16,700 nt of DNA from an uncultured Collinsella sp. GTDB taxonomy: Bacteria > Actinomycetota > Coriobacteriia > Coriobacteriales > Coriobacteriaceae. This document shows positions 1 to 10,161 of the stretch, piece after piece. Under the pieces are notes generated by a model that was not told the origin of the DNA, made no database searches, and saw nothing but the letters and a program-made list of their open reading frames with translations. Position 1 is the stretch's first letter. Each line of letters begins with the position of its first letter. Where the stretch lies: the NCBI GenBank assembly GCA_934630855.1, contig CAKTWW010000044.1:1-16700 (forward strand). Direction: 5' to 3'. The translations under genes and the position numbers were made by a program.

Positions 1-2
1 TC

Positions 3-77
3 TGGCTCCCCGGGTAGGACTCGAACCTACAACAGCGCGGTTAACAGCCGCGTGCTCTACCATTGAGCTACCGAGGA
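3..77 (-). tRNA. tRNA-Asn (anticodon GTT)
   Basis: Read on the minus strand this is a complete cloverleaf. It has a 7-bp acceptor stem (71-77 with 7-13, one G.U pair), a D arm, an anticodon stem CGCGG/CCGCG around loop CTGTTAA with anticodon GTT (43-45), and a T arm GTAGG-TTCGAGT-CCTAC. Discriminator G is at 6 and an encoded CCA at 3-5. The product decodes AAC/AAU. It lies downstream of rpoD but has its own promoter at 108-135, so it is probably an independent unit. Confidence 0.97.
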
Positions 78-107
78 ATAGGTGCGTGCTCTCAAGCAAC
101 GAAGATT

Positions 108-135
108 ATTATACGGACGATTACGCTCAGGGCAA
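108..135 (-). promoter_or_regulatory. Promoter of tRNA-Asn
   Basis: On the minus strand a perfect -10 hexamer TATAAT (108-113) lies 16 bp from TTGCCC (130-135, 4 of 6 matches to the -35 consensus). An A/T-rich stretch just upstream (139-155) could act as an UP element. The predicted start is near 101, giving a 5' leader of about 24 nt before the tRNA. Good -10, moderate -35. Confidence 0.7.
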
Positions 136-169
136 GAACTTTTTTAAGAAATTTTCCGATCGCAGGAGT

Positions 170-211
170 GTCCCCAGGTGCCGGCACAAAAGGAACGTCC
201 CCAAGTGCCGG
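170..211. repeat. Pair of 15-bp direct repeats
   Basis: The 15-mers at 170-184 and 197-211 match at 14 of 15 positions, with a 27-bp period. On the minus strand the unit reads CCGGCACYTGGGGAC, and the spacer between copies contains GTTCCTTTTGTG. The region has no coding signal. Motifs of this kind (TGGGGACGTTCCTTTT) are, from memory, scattered in Coriobacteria and sometimes flank REP-associated tyrosine transposases. That link is recollection, not something the window shows. Confidence 0.6.
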
Positions 212-240
212 AAAGGCCGATGTTTTGGCAATGCCAGCGA

Positions 241-339
241 AAACCCGCCAGAGTGAGCAAGGTGCCTTGAAACGAGGCGGCATTGACCTTCTGGTCATGC
301 CGCCGAAGCTGAAAGGCAGATTGCCGCTCTGGCGGGTTT
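241..339. repeat. Long rod-like palindromic element A
   Basis: This 99-bp imperfect palindrome lies between rpoD and tRNA-Asn. The outer arms 241-253 and 327-339 are perfectly complementary over 13 bp and extend to 15 bp with a T.G pair (254/326). Further stems are 257-260/321-324, 263-268/313-318, 276-282/298-304 and 284-288/293-297, closed by the tetraloop TTCT (289-292). The last two stems are separated by a bulged T at 283, and a 2x2 internal loop (GG/GA) and a 7x8 loop interrupt the rod. It could be a REP/MITE-like repeat or a structured RNA. It has no U-tract, so it is not a canonical terminator. The rest of 78-381 holds no convincing gene. Confidence 0.6.
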
Positions 340-354
340 GCAGCGTCAACTGGT

Positions 355-376
355 CCGCCGTTCGGTAGAACGGCGG
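355..376 (-). terminator. Hairpin just after rpoD, no U-tract
   Basis: A perfect 9-bp stem (355-363 with 368-376) around a 4-nt loop starts 5 nt after the rpoD stop codon. It is GC-rich and stable, but the sequence after it on the minus strand (ACCAGTTGACGC) has no run of T. It may be a weak or Rho-assisted terminator or a 3'-end stabilising hairpin. Confidence 0.4.
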
Positions 377-381
377 AACTA

Positions 382-1728
382 CTAGCTCTCGATGTAATCC
401 TTGAGCTTGCTCGAACGGCTGGGATGGCGGAGCTTGGCCAGGGTCTTGGACTCGATCTGGCGGATACGCTCGCGCGTGACGCCAAACTCGCGACCGACTT
501 CCTCGAGCGTGCGGGGATGTCCGTCGACGAGGCCAAAGCGCAGCTCGATAACCTTACGCTCACGATCGGCAAGCGAATCGAGCACCTGGGTGAGCTGTTC
601 CTGCAGCATGGAGAAGCTGGCCGCATCGGGCGGGACGATAGCCTGGGAGTCCTCGATGAAGTCACCCAGCTGGGAATCCTCTTCCTCGCCGATCGGGGTC
701 TCGAGCGACACCGGCTCCTGCGAGATCTTCTGGATCTCGCGGACGCGGTCGGCGCTCATATCCATCTCGGCACCGATCTCCTCGGGGGTCGGGTCGCGAC
801 CCAGGTCCTGGAGGAGCTGACGCTGCACGCGGACGAGTTTGTTGATGGTCTCGACCATATGCACGGGAATACGGATGGTACGGGCCTGGTCGGCGATGGC
901 GCGCGTGATGGCCTGACGGATCCACCACGTGGCGTACGTGGAGAACTTGAAGCCCTTCTGATAATCGAACTTCTCGACGGCGCGGATCAGGCCGAGGTTG
1001 CCCTCCTGGATCAGGTCCAGGAACAGCATGCCGCGACCGACGTAGCGCTTGGCGATGGAGACGACCAGACGCAGGTTCGCGCTGATGAGCGCCTGCTTGG
1101 CCTCAAGACCGACGTTCTCGATACGCGTGAGGCGACGCATCTCGGCGCGGGTGAGCTCAATCTCGCCGGCATCGGCAGCCTCGAGCTTCTCGGTGGCCTC
1201 GAGACCGGCCTCGATCTTCATGGCCAGGTCGACCTCTTCGGATGCGGTCAGCAGGTCGACCTTACCGATCTCCTTGAGGTACATACGGACCGGGTCGCCG
1301 GTCAGCATCACCGTGGAGGCATCGATGCCGCGCACGCGCGAACGCGAGCGGGACGTGCGCACGGTGCGCTTCTTCTTGCTCTTGGAAGAGCCCATCTCGG
1401 CATCGGCCTGACGGGCCATCTTGAGCTCGTGATCGTCGAGCGAGCCGGAATCGTGCTCGTCGTCGTCGAAATCGTCGGTATCGGTATCGTTATCGTCATC
1501 GTCGACGTCCATGGGGGCGTCGTCGTTGCCGCTCGCGGAGATAATCTGGATGCCGCTGTTGCGCAGCGCGGAATACACCGCGGTGAGCTGCTCGTCGGAA
1601 ACATCGATATCCTTCAGGGCGACCTGAATCTCGTCCTCGGTTACCGAAGTCCTGTTTGAGCCGTTGCCCATGAGCTTTGCAACGTAGGATTCCAGCCCAG
1701 TACCCGTGCTCTCAGTCTTTTTTGGCAC
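382..1728 (-). CDS. rpoD: Primary (housekeeping) RNA polymerase sigma factor RpoD/SigA
   Basis: Sigma-70 group 1 factor that directs core RNA polymerase to -35/-10 promoters of most genes. With the chosen start it has 448 residues. An Asp-rich tract lies at about 70-92 and a Lys/Arg/Ser tract at about 113-132, followed by region 1.2 ([11 protein letters not shown]), region 2 with the core-binding and -10 reading segment ([31 protein letters not shown]), region 3, and region 4 with the -35 helix-turn-helix ([20 protein letters not shown]). The start is placed at GTG 1728 because AAGGGAG lies 5 nt upstream. The in-frame ATG at 1743 would put that Shine-Dalgarno inside the gene and has none of its own. 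It is the last gene of the block, 110 bp after dnaG. I saw no convincing promoter in that gap. Confidence 0.96.
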   Translation of the reverse strand: MPKKTESTGTGLESYVAKLMGNGSNRTSVTEDEIQVALKDIDVSDEQLTAVYSALRNSGIQIISASGNDDAPMDVDDDDNDTDTDDFDDDEHDSGSLDDHELKMARQADAEMGSSKSKKKRTVRTSRSRSRVRGIDASTVMLTGDPVRMYLKEIGKVDLLTASEEVDLAMKIEAGLEATEKLEAADAGEIELTRAEMRRLTRIENVGLEAKQALISANLRLVVSIAKRYVGRGMLFLDLIQEGNLGLIRAVEKFDYQKGFKFSTYATWWIRQAITRAIADQARTIRIPVHMVETINKLVRVQRQLLQDLGRDPTPEEIGAEMDMSADRVREIQKISQEPVSLETPIGEEEDSQLGDFIEDSQAIVPPDAASFSMLQEQLTQVLDSLADRERKVIELRFGLVDGHPRTLEEVGREFGVTRERIRQIESKTLAKLRHPSRSSKLKDYIES

Positions 1729-1733
1729 AGATT

Positions 1734-1740
1734 CTCCCTT
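1734..1740 (-). promoter_or_regulatory. Shine-Dalgarno that decides the rpoD start
   Basis: AAGGGAG on the minus strand lies 5 nt before GTG 1728. The alternative ATG at 1741-1743 is preceded by CCTGTGGACT, which is not a ribosome binding site, so the shorter GTG-initiated protein is preferred. Confidence 0.65.
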
Positions 1741-1838
1741 CATAGTCCACAGGACTCATTACTTTAGCACACACATACCCGTCTATACCCAAAATAAAGA
1801 CTGGATATAGGCGAGAATACGCTGGTTGACCACAACAT

Positions 1839-3953
1839 CTAGGCCTGATCGGCGCCCGCAGTCTCCAAACCGAGCAAACGGAACGGGTCTGCCACGCCGC
1901 CGATCGACTTCTCGAGCTCGCGTTGGCGCTGCGTATCCTGCACCGCCTGCATGGTCAGTACACGCCGTGCCTCGTCGTCGAGCGAATGGTCCCGGCGCAG
2001 TTTTGCCTGCGCGGCACGCATACGGCGCTTGATGGTGTAGAGCTCGAGCGTGTCGAGCATAAAGACAATGTTCGTCTCGGTCGGGTGCTTGCTCGTTGCC
2101 GAGATGCGCCCGGCGCTGACAAGCGTTGCCGCCTCGGGGCACACCGCTCGTGCCGCATCCATACACGCCGCGGGATCGGTACCCGGCGGCGTAGCCAGCA
2201 CGGCCCAGGCAATGGACTCGTGGCGTGGGTCGACCCACTCGATGGAGCAAATGCGATCGGCGTACGTGCGGAACAGATCGGGATAGCTGGTAAGCATGGT
2301 CAGAAGCTCGCGCTCCCCCGCTAGAGACTTACGCTCCAGATCGGTCAACACGATCGGCATCGACGGAACCGCCGCCGCGCCCGAGCTATCGGCAACGGGT
2401 CCAGACCCATCCATTCCCGCCGGCACGTCAATCGGCGGCAGGTCGTCGACGACCTCGACCGGCGCGGCCCCGTAGGCCTCGAGCGGCACGTAGTCGTACG
2501 GCTCATCCTCGACCGGCGCAGACACCGGCGGCGTGGCGCCCGACGCCCAAGCGCCGCGGGACGCGCCCTGCGAACCAGTCGCCCGACCGCCCGCGCCACC
2601 AGAGCGCTCGGCCTGCGCCCGCTGGCGCTCATAGTTCTGCTCGCGGCGGCGCTCGGCATCCTCGCGCTTGGCGACATCGCGAAAAACGCGGCCCGAGCTC
2701 GCGCGCACCGTCTCCAGATCCAAGCCAAGCAGGTCGGCAATCTGGATAAAGTACGTATCGATCATGTAGCTGTCGCGCAGCGGATAGATAAGTGTGAGTG
2801 CATCCTCGAGCGCCTTGGCACGACCGCCCGGCGTGGTGATGTCGCTCGACTCCTGCAGCGAACGGTAGACAAAGTCCATGAGCGGCTCGGCCGCATCGAT
2901 GCGCCCCTGCAGCTCTTGGCCGCCATGCGCCGTGATGAACTCCATGGGGTCGTTGCCGTCGGGCAGCACCACACAGCGCAAGTCCATCGAATCCTGCTCG
3001 ATAAACTGAATCGCGCGACGGGCGGCCTTTTGACCGGCAGCATCGCCGTCAAACATATAAACGATGCGCTTTGCAAAACGGGTGAGCGTCTTCACATGAT
3101 GCTCCGTGAGCGCCGTGCCCAGCGTGGCGACAACATTTTTGATCCCCGCCTCCCAGCAGGCAATGCAGTCGGTATATCCCTCCACCACGATGGCGGTATC
3201 CTGCGCGACGATAAACTCCTTGGCCCAGTTAAAGCCGTAGAGGTTTCGCTTTTTATGGAACACGCTTGTCTCGGCGGTGTTGAGGTACTTGGGCTGGCCG
3301 TCTCCCATAATGCGACCGCCAAAGGCGATGTTGTGGCCCTGCTCGTCAAAGATGGGAAACATCACGCGGTCGTAAAAGCGATCGGCAAGCTGTCCGCGCC
3401 CGCGACTCACGGCCACGTTGGCGTCAATCATCTCCTGCGGGGTAAAGCCCGCCTGCGACAGATGAGCGACGAGCATATTGCGGCCCGGCGCAAAGCCTAG
3501 GCAGTAGCGACGGCAGACGTCTCCACCCATCCCGCGGCTGGCAAAGTACTCGCGCGGGCGGCTGTCCTTACCGCGCATGAGCATGGTGTGGTAGAACTGG
3601 GCGGTCTCGGCACACAGGTCATAGATACGGGCGCGTTTGGTGCCGCGCTCGCGGCGGGCACCGGTATCATGCAGCTCAATGCCGGCACGATCGGCCAGAT
3701 AGCGAATCGACTCGGGAAAACTCAGGTTCTCGCGCTTCATGATATAGGTGAAGACATCGCCGCCCTCGCCGCAGCCAAAGCAGTGCCACACCTGTGTAGC
3801 GGGAATAATGTGAAACGACGGGGTCTTTTCGCCATGGAAGGGGCAGCAACCCCAAAACTCATGGCCGCGGGGCTTGAGCTCAACCGTTTCCTGAACGATG
3901 GCAACCAGATCGGACGCAGCGCGCACCTGGTCTTTCTCCTCATCGCTAATCAC
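1839..3953 (-). CDS. dnaG: DNA primase DnaG
   Basis: Synthesises the RNA primers used by the replisome. The 704-residue protein has an N-terminal CHC2 zinc finger (Cys37, His40, Cys58, Cys61 in CPFHGEKTPSF...CFGCG). The catalytic core carries FGGR (211-214) and KYLN (222-225), and the TOPRIM fold has the metal-binding acids VEGYTD (Glu258) and DGDAAG (Asp302, Asp304). A low-complexity Gly/Ala/Ser/Pro-rich linker follows at about 440-530, then a helical C-terminal domain expected to bind the DnaB helicase. Most DnaG proteins are about 580-650 residues, and the extra length is in this linker. The start is GTG 3953 with AGGGGGT 8 nt upstream. The first 8 nt overlap the end of ribF, suggesting translational coupling. 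Confidence 0.97.
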   Translation of the reverse strand: MISDEEKDQVRAASDLVAIVQETVELKPRGHEFWGCCPFHGEKTPSFHIIPATQVWHCFGCGEGGDVFTYIMKRENLSFPESIRYLADRAGIELHDTGARRERGTKRARIYDLCAETAQFYHTMLMRGKDSRPREYFASRGMGGDVCRRYCLGFAPGRNMLVAHLSQAGFTPQEMIDANVAVSRGRGQLADRFYDRVMFPIFDEQGHNIAFGGRIMGDGQPKYLNTAETSVFHKKRNLYGFNWAKEFIVAQDTAIVVEGYTDCIACWEAGIKNVVATLGTALTEHHVKTLTRFAKRIVYMFDGDAAGQKAARRAIQFIEQDSMDLRCVVLPDGNDPMEFITAHGGQELQGRIDAAEPLMDFVYRSLQESSDITTPGGRAKALEDALTLIYPLRDSYMIDTYFIQIADLLGLDLETVRASSGRVFRDVAKREDAERRREQNYERQRAQAERSGGAGGRATGSQGASRGAWASGATPPVSAPVEDEPYDYVPLEAYGAAPVEVVDDLPPIDVPAGMDGSGPVADSSGAAAVPSMPIVLTDLERKSLAGERELLTMLTSYPDLFRTYADRICSIEWVDPRHESIAWAVLATPPGTDPAACMDAARAVCPEAATLVSAGRISATSKHPTETNIVFMLDTLELYTIKRRMRAAQAKLRRDHSLDDEARRVLTMQAVQDTQRQRELEKSIGGVADPFRLLGLETAGADQA

Positions 3954-4953
3954 GGATGCTCACCCCCTGCTCACCCAAATGTTGACGGATGTCCTCGATA
4001 TTGCCCTCGACGGTCGCGATCAACTCGTCCAGGGAATCAAACACGCGCGACGGGCGCAGCCAGCGCGTAAACGCCAGCGACACCGAGCGGCCGTACAGGT
4101 CACCTGTATAGCCGATCAAGTTGGCCTCCAGATGCGCCGAGGCGGCATCGTCGGCATACGTCGGAGGCAGGCCCACGTTAACGGCAGCGGGCCATACGGT
4201 ATCGTCAACCAGCACCAAGCCCTCGTAGACGCCATCGGCAGGCACTTGGATACCGTCGGGCACCTGGATGTTTGCCGTGGGAAAACCCATGTCGGAGCCC
4301 TCATGACGACCGCGGATAACACCACCGCGCACCATATAGGGACGGCCGAGCAGCTCGGATGCCAGCTCCACATGACCCTGCCCCAGCTCATGACGGATGC
4401 GGGTAGCGCAGACGGTCTGCCCGTCGACGCAGAGCAGGTCGTGGCCGTATACGTCAACGCCGTGCTCAACACCCCAGACGCGCATCTCGGCAACGCCCGA
4501 CGCGCCCCCGCGACCGAGTCGAAAATCGCTACCAACGCGAATCGAACGAATTTCGACCACGCGCGACAGCAGCGCGAGAAAGCCCGCGTGGTCGAGGGCC
4601 GCCACCTCAGGCGTAAAGGGGACAGCCACGACGGCATCGACCCCGGTGAGAGCCAAGGCATGCAGACGGTCGGCCGTCGTCATCAATTTTTGAGCAGGCG
4701 AAGGGCTTACCACAACATCCGGGTCGGGATCGAAGGTAACCACAACCGCCTTGCAACCGCGGGCACGCGAATCGCGAACGAGCGCATCGATCAGCTCGTG
4801 ATGCCCGCGGTGTACGCCATCAAACACGCCGATGGCGATCGACGCGGCGCCCAAGGACTCGCAATTATCAAACGCATCGGCAGAAACGATACGGGCCTCA
4901 TCCGACTCGCCCGCGAAAAAGATACGCGCGAGCTCGCGAGCGGCCAGCATCAT
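3946..4953 (-). CDS. ribF: Bifunctional riboflavin kinase / FAD synthetase RibF
   Basis: Phosphorylates riboflavin to FMN and adenylates FMN to FAD. The 335-residue protein has the usual two domains. The N-terminal nucleotidyltransferase shows GVFDGVHRGHHEL (42-54), FDPDP (74-78), VGSDFRLG (140-147) and the ATRIR motif (183-187). The C-terminal kinase domain begins near 203 with GRPYMVRGGVIRGR and includes the PTAN motif (225-228). The start ATG (4951-4953) overlaps the truB stop by 4 nt (ATGA), and the 3' end overlaps dnaG by 8 nt. truB-ribF is a widely conserved pair. No FMN riboswitch is visible, as expected for an internal operon gene. Confidence 0.96.
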   Translation of the reverse strand: MMLAARELARIFFAGESDEARIVSADAFDNCESLGAASIAIGVFDGVHRGHHELIDALVRDSRARGCKAVVVTFDPDPDVVVSPSPAQKLMTTADRLHALALTGVDAVVAVPFTPEVAALDHAGFLALLSRVVEIRSIRVGSDFRLGRGGASGVAEMRVWGVEHGVDVYGHDLLCVDGQTVCATRIRHELGQGHVELASELLGRPYMVRGGVIRGRHEGSDMGFPTANIQVPDGIQVPADGVYEGLVLVDDTVWPAAVNVGLPPTYADDAASAHLEANLIGYTGDLYGRSVSLAFTRWLRPSRVFDSLDELIATVEGNIEDIRQHLGEQGVSIRD

Positions 4954-5882
4954 CGAACACCACCGATCGCCTGCGGAAAGACATGTTCCATGACAAAGCG
5001 ACCGCCCTCAATACGAGCGAGCGCCTTGAGTCCTCCATCGAGTACAAGTGCAAACGGCGCCTTCGACGTATCGAAAGCCGCGAGCGAGCGCTCAACGGGA
5101 ATACGGCGGCCACAAAGCAGGTCATCGGCAAGGTCGCCCGGCAGATCGACGCGCGTGGCACCCAGAGCGGCAATGGGATCCAGAGCAAAGCCGGCCGCGG
5201 ACTCGGGAGAAAGCTCCTCCACTGCATGGCAGGTGCCAATAGAAACAGCACCGGACGCGGTGCGGCGCAATGCGGAAATATGCGCGGCGCTGTCGCAGGC
5301 GCGACCCAGGTCGCGAGCGAGCGCGCGAATATAGGTGCCCTTGCTTACCGAAAACGCCACGGTCCAAACGCACGTGTCGCCCTCGCCGCTCACGGCGATC
5401 AAATCGGCGGCATAAACCTCGACGGGGCGCGGGGGCAGGTCCACCGCATTGCCCTCGCGCGCGGACTTATAGGCGCGAACGCCGTTGACCGAGATGGCAG
5501 AAAATGCCGGCGGCACCTGCATCTGCGGGCCCAGCATGGCGGCCAAGCGCTCACGGGCATAGGCGGAATCGCGCAGCTCGGGGGCAACGGCCACGGTGCG
5601 GACGGCCTCGCCCTCTGCATCATCGGTATTAGTCTCGACGCCAAACGAAATGTCGGCGACGTAGCTTTTTGTATCAAGGGTTAGCATGCCCAGCAGACGG
5701 GTGGCCTGGCCCACGCCCACCACCATGACACCCGATGCCATAGGGTCGAGCGTGCCGGCATGGCCGACGCGCCGCTCATGGAGGGCGCGCCGGCACTGCG
5801 AGACCACATCGTGGGACGTGCAGCCCACCGGCTTATCGACGGCGAGCAGCATATTCAATTGAGAAGGCGTACGACGAGCCAT
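4950..5882 (-). CDS. truB: tRNA pseudouridine(55) synthase TruB
   Basis: Isomerises U55 of the T loop in elongator tRNAs to pseudouridine. The 310-residue protein shows the family motifs VDKPVGCTSHDVV (15-27), GHAGTLDPMASGV (40-52) with the expected catalytic Asp46, and KGTYIRALARDLG further on, plus a PUA-like C-terminal part. The start is ATG 5882, with GGATGG a few bases upstream. It follows nrnA after 15 nt and overlaps ribF by 4 nt. Length and motifs are normal for the family. Confidence 0.96.
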   Translation of the reverse strand: MARRTPSQLNMLLAVDKPVGCTSHDVVSQCRRALHERRVGHAGTLDPMASGVMVVGVGQATRLLGMLTLDTKSYVADISFGVETNTDDAEGEAVRTVAVAPELRDSAYARERLAAMLGPQMQVPPAFSAISVNGVRAYKSAREGNAVDLPPRPVEVYAADLIAVSGEGDTCVWTVAFSVSKGTYIRALARDLGRACDSAAHISALRRTASGAVSIGTCHAVEELSPESAAGFALDPIAALGATRVDLPGDLADDLLCGRRIPVERSLAAFDTSKAPFALVLDGGLKALARIEGGRFVMEHVFPQAIGGVR

Positions 5883-5897
5883 GTACCATCCAAAATG

Positions 5898-6941
5898 TTA
5901 GAGCTCGACGGTCACCGAAGCGGGATCCTCCCCTACCAGCTCGGCCAGCATGGGAAGTGCCGCGGTGAGCGTCTCGAGAATCGTTCCGTTGTTGGAGAAA
6001 CCGGCGGCAGCAGGATGTCCACCCCCGCCAAAAGCAGCAGCAATCTCGGAAACATTGAGATCTCCCTTGGAGCGCAGGTTGCCGCGCACCTTGGTGTCGC
6101 CCTCAATGCCCTTTAAGAACAGGCAGACTTCCACGCCCATCACCGAACGCACCACATCGACCAGGCCGTCGCACTCATCCGAGGTGACGCCGCAGGCCTC
6201 AAGGTCGCTCTGGTACGCATAGCTGTAGGCCACACGTCCGTGCGCCACCGTCTTGATGCGGCCCATAACGATGGACTTAAGATGCAAAAACTCGACGCGC
6301 ATGCTCTGGTAGACCTCGAGCGCGACGCGCGCCGGATCGGCACCGTGCGCGACCAGGCGCGAGGCGGCATGGAACGCGGCGGCATCGGCATTCTGATACT
6401 GGAAACGACCGGTATCGGTCACCAGGCCGCACAGCAGGCAGGTCGCGACGCTATCGCGCGCGACGATACCGCAATTGTCCAAAAAGCGGTCGATGATCAT
6501 AGCGCAGGCCGCGGCGTCGACACACCTCAGACTCAGCTCGGCAAACTCCTCGCGCGCAGGATGGTGATCGAAGCACACCACATGCGACGAGCGTCGAAGC
6601 ACCTCGGCGGAGTTGTTCAGTCGCTCGACGACCGGCACGTCCACCGATATGAACAGGTCCGGATTGCCGGTGTACGCAGATGCGGGCACCAGGCGATCGG
6701 CGCCCTCCATAAAGCGGTAGATACGTGGAACCGGATCGTCGTCGGCCAGCAGAAGGGCAATGTCCTTGTTGGGATAGAACTTCATAAGCGAGAGGCCCAG
6801 ACCCAACACGGAGCCCAGGGCGTCGCCATCGGGAGACGTGTGTCCCGAAATCGCAATGGAGGACGCACCCTCGATGAGTTCGAGGATGCGTCGCTGAATA
6901 TCTGCAGACTCGCACGAGGCGAGATCGGCGGAATTAGTCAT
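5898..6941 (-). CDS. nrnA: DHH/DHHA1 phosphoesterase, NrnA-like oligoribonuclease / pAp phosphatase
   Basis: Expected to degrade short RNA oligomers (nanoRNA) and dephosphorylate pAp to AMP in the cytoplasm. The 347-residue protein carries motif I GHTSPDGDALGS (33-44), motif II around Asp101 (SVDVP), the DHH signature in FDHHPA (124-129), and the DHHA1 motif GGGGHPAAAG (305-314). These metal- and substrate-binding motifs are all present. The first 8 nt overlap the end of rbfA. In many Gram-positives a DHH protein sits in this position between rbfA and truB. The family is clear, but the exact substrate preference is inferred from homology. Confidence 0.92.
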   Translation of the reverse strand: MTNSADLASCESADIQRRILELIEGASSIAISGHTSPDGDALGSVLGLGLSLMKFYPNKDIALLLADDDPVPRIYRFMEGADRLVPASAYTGNPDLFISVDVPVVERLNNSAEVLRRSSHVVCFDHHPAREEFAELSLRCVDAAACAMIIDRFLDNCGIVARDSVATCLLCGLVTDTGRFQYQNADAAAFHAASRLVAHGADPARVALEVYQSMRVEFLHLKSIVMGRIKTVAHGRVAYSYAYQSDLEACGVTSDECDGLVDVVRSVMGVEVCLFLKGIEGDTKVRGNLRSKGDLNVSEIAAAFGGGGHPAAAGFSNNGTILETLTAALPMLAELVGEDPASVTVEL

Positions 6942-7344
6942 CTAAAGCTGCCTCCTGGGCGGCATCCGCTATGGGATAGCCGTCCTCGTCCTTTTCGATC
7001 GCCAGCGTGGCGGGAACGTTTTCCAGCGCACGCGTGATGCGCTCGGCCTCATCGGTCGAGCGATCGATACGAAAATCGAGCTCGGGCGTGACGCGCCAAT
7101 CGAGCGAGCGGGCCAGTAGGCTACGGATGCGGCCCTTGGCGCTGGCGAGCGCCTCCATGACCTCGTCGTAGCGGCTCGCATCGCACGAGACGTACACGCG
7201 CGCGAACGAACGGTCCACCGCAACCTCGACCGCGGTCAGGGTGACCAGGTCGAGACGCGGATCGGAAACCTCAAAGAGCAGGATATAACCGAGCTTCTCG
7301 CGAAGCTGCTCGCCCAGACGGCGGGTTGCCTGCGTTTGCTTCAT
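6934..7344 (-). CDS. rbfA: 30S ribosome-binding factor RbfA
   Basis: Small KH-like protein that binds the immature 30S subunit and helps finish 16S rRNA processing. It has 136 residues, starting MKQTQATRRLGEQLREKLG and containing the family segments VSDPRLDLVTLTAVEV and RSFARVYVS. An open frame continues far upstream inside infB in another phase. The real start is ATG 7344, because AGGGGGT lies about 6 nt before it and the RbfA family begins here. It lies 11 nt after the infB stop and overlaps nrnA by 8 nt. The acidic C-terminal tail is typical. Confidence 0.94.
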   Translation of the reverse strand: MKQTQATRRLGEQLREKLGYILLFEVSDPRLDLVTLTAVEVAVDRSFARVYVSCDASRYDEVMEALASAKGRIRSLLARSLDWRVTPELDFRIDRSTDEAERITRALENVPATLAIEKDEDGYPIADAAQEAALDD

Positions 7345-7355
7345 AGCGCTACCCC

Positions 7356-10070
<2,715 letters not shown>

Positions 10071-10091
10071 ATGACTTCACCTACCCTTTCT

Positions 10092-10106
10092 GGCACCGGC
10101 GGTGCC
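10092..10106. other. Short hairpin in the nusA-infB spacer (infB side)
   Basis: GGCACC/GGTGCC form a 6-bp perfect stem with a 3-nt loop, about 9 nt upstream of the infB Shine-Dalgarno. No U-tract follows on either strand. It could affect infB translation or mRNA processing, but it may be chance in GC-rich DNA. Confidence 0.35.
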
Positions 10107-10131
10107 TAGAGACTGAACGAGCGTGGGGTAT

Positions 10132-10152
10132 GCGCCGGGACCTGCCCGGCGC
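10132..10152. other. GC-rich hairpin just after nusA
   Basis: An 8-bp perfect stem GCGCCGGG/CCCGGCGC with a 5-nt loop begins 9 nt after the nusA stop. It lacks a U-tract, so it is not a standard terminator. It could stabilise the upstream mRNA end or partly attenuate. It fills the place where ylxR normally starts. Confidence 0.4.
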
Positions 10153-10161
10153 GACCGCGCG

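Noticed and set aside
63..368. Small genes in the rpoD-tRNA gap
   Set aside because: The open frames run through the tRNA, the direct repeats and the palindrome, and none has a Shine-Dalgarno or protein-like composition.
1744..1838. Separate rpoD promoter in the dnaG-rpoD gap
   Set aside because: Several TATA-like hexamers occur on the minus strand, but none has a matching -35 box at 16-18 bp, so I could not support a call.
3898..5334. Plus-strand open frame of 478 codons opposite ribF/truB
   Set aside because: It spans two well-supported minus-strand genes and their junction and has no protein-like motifs.
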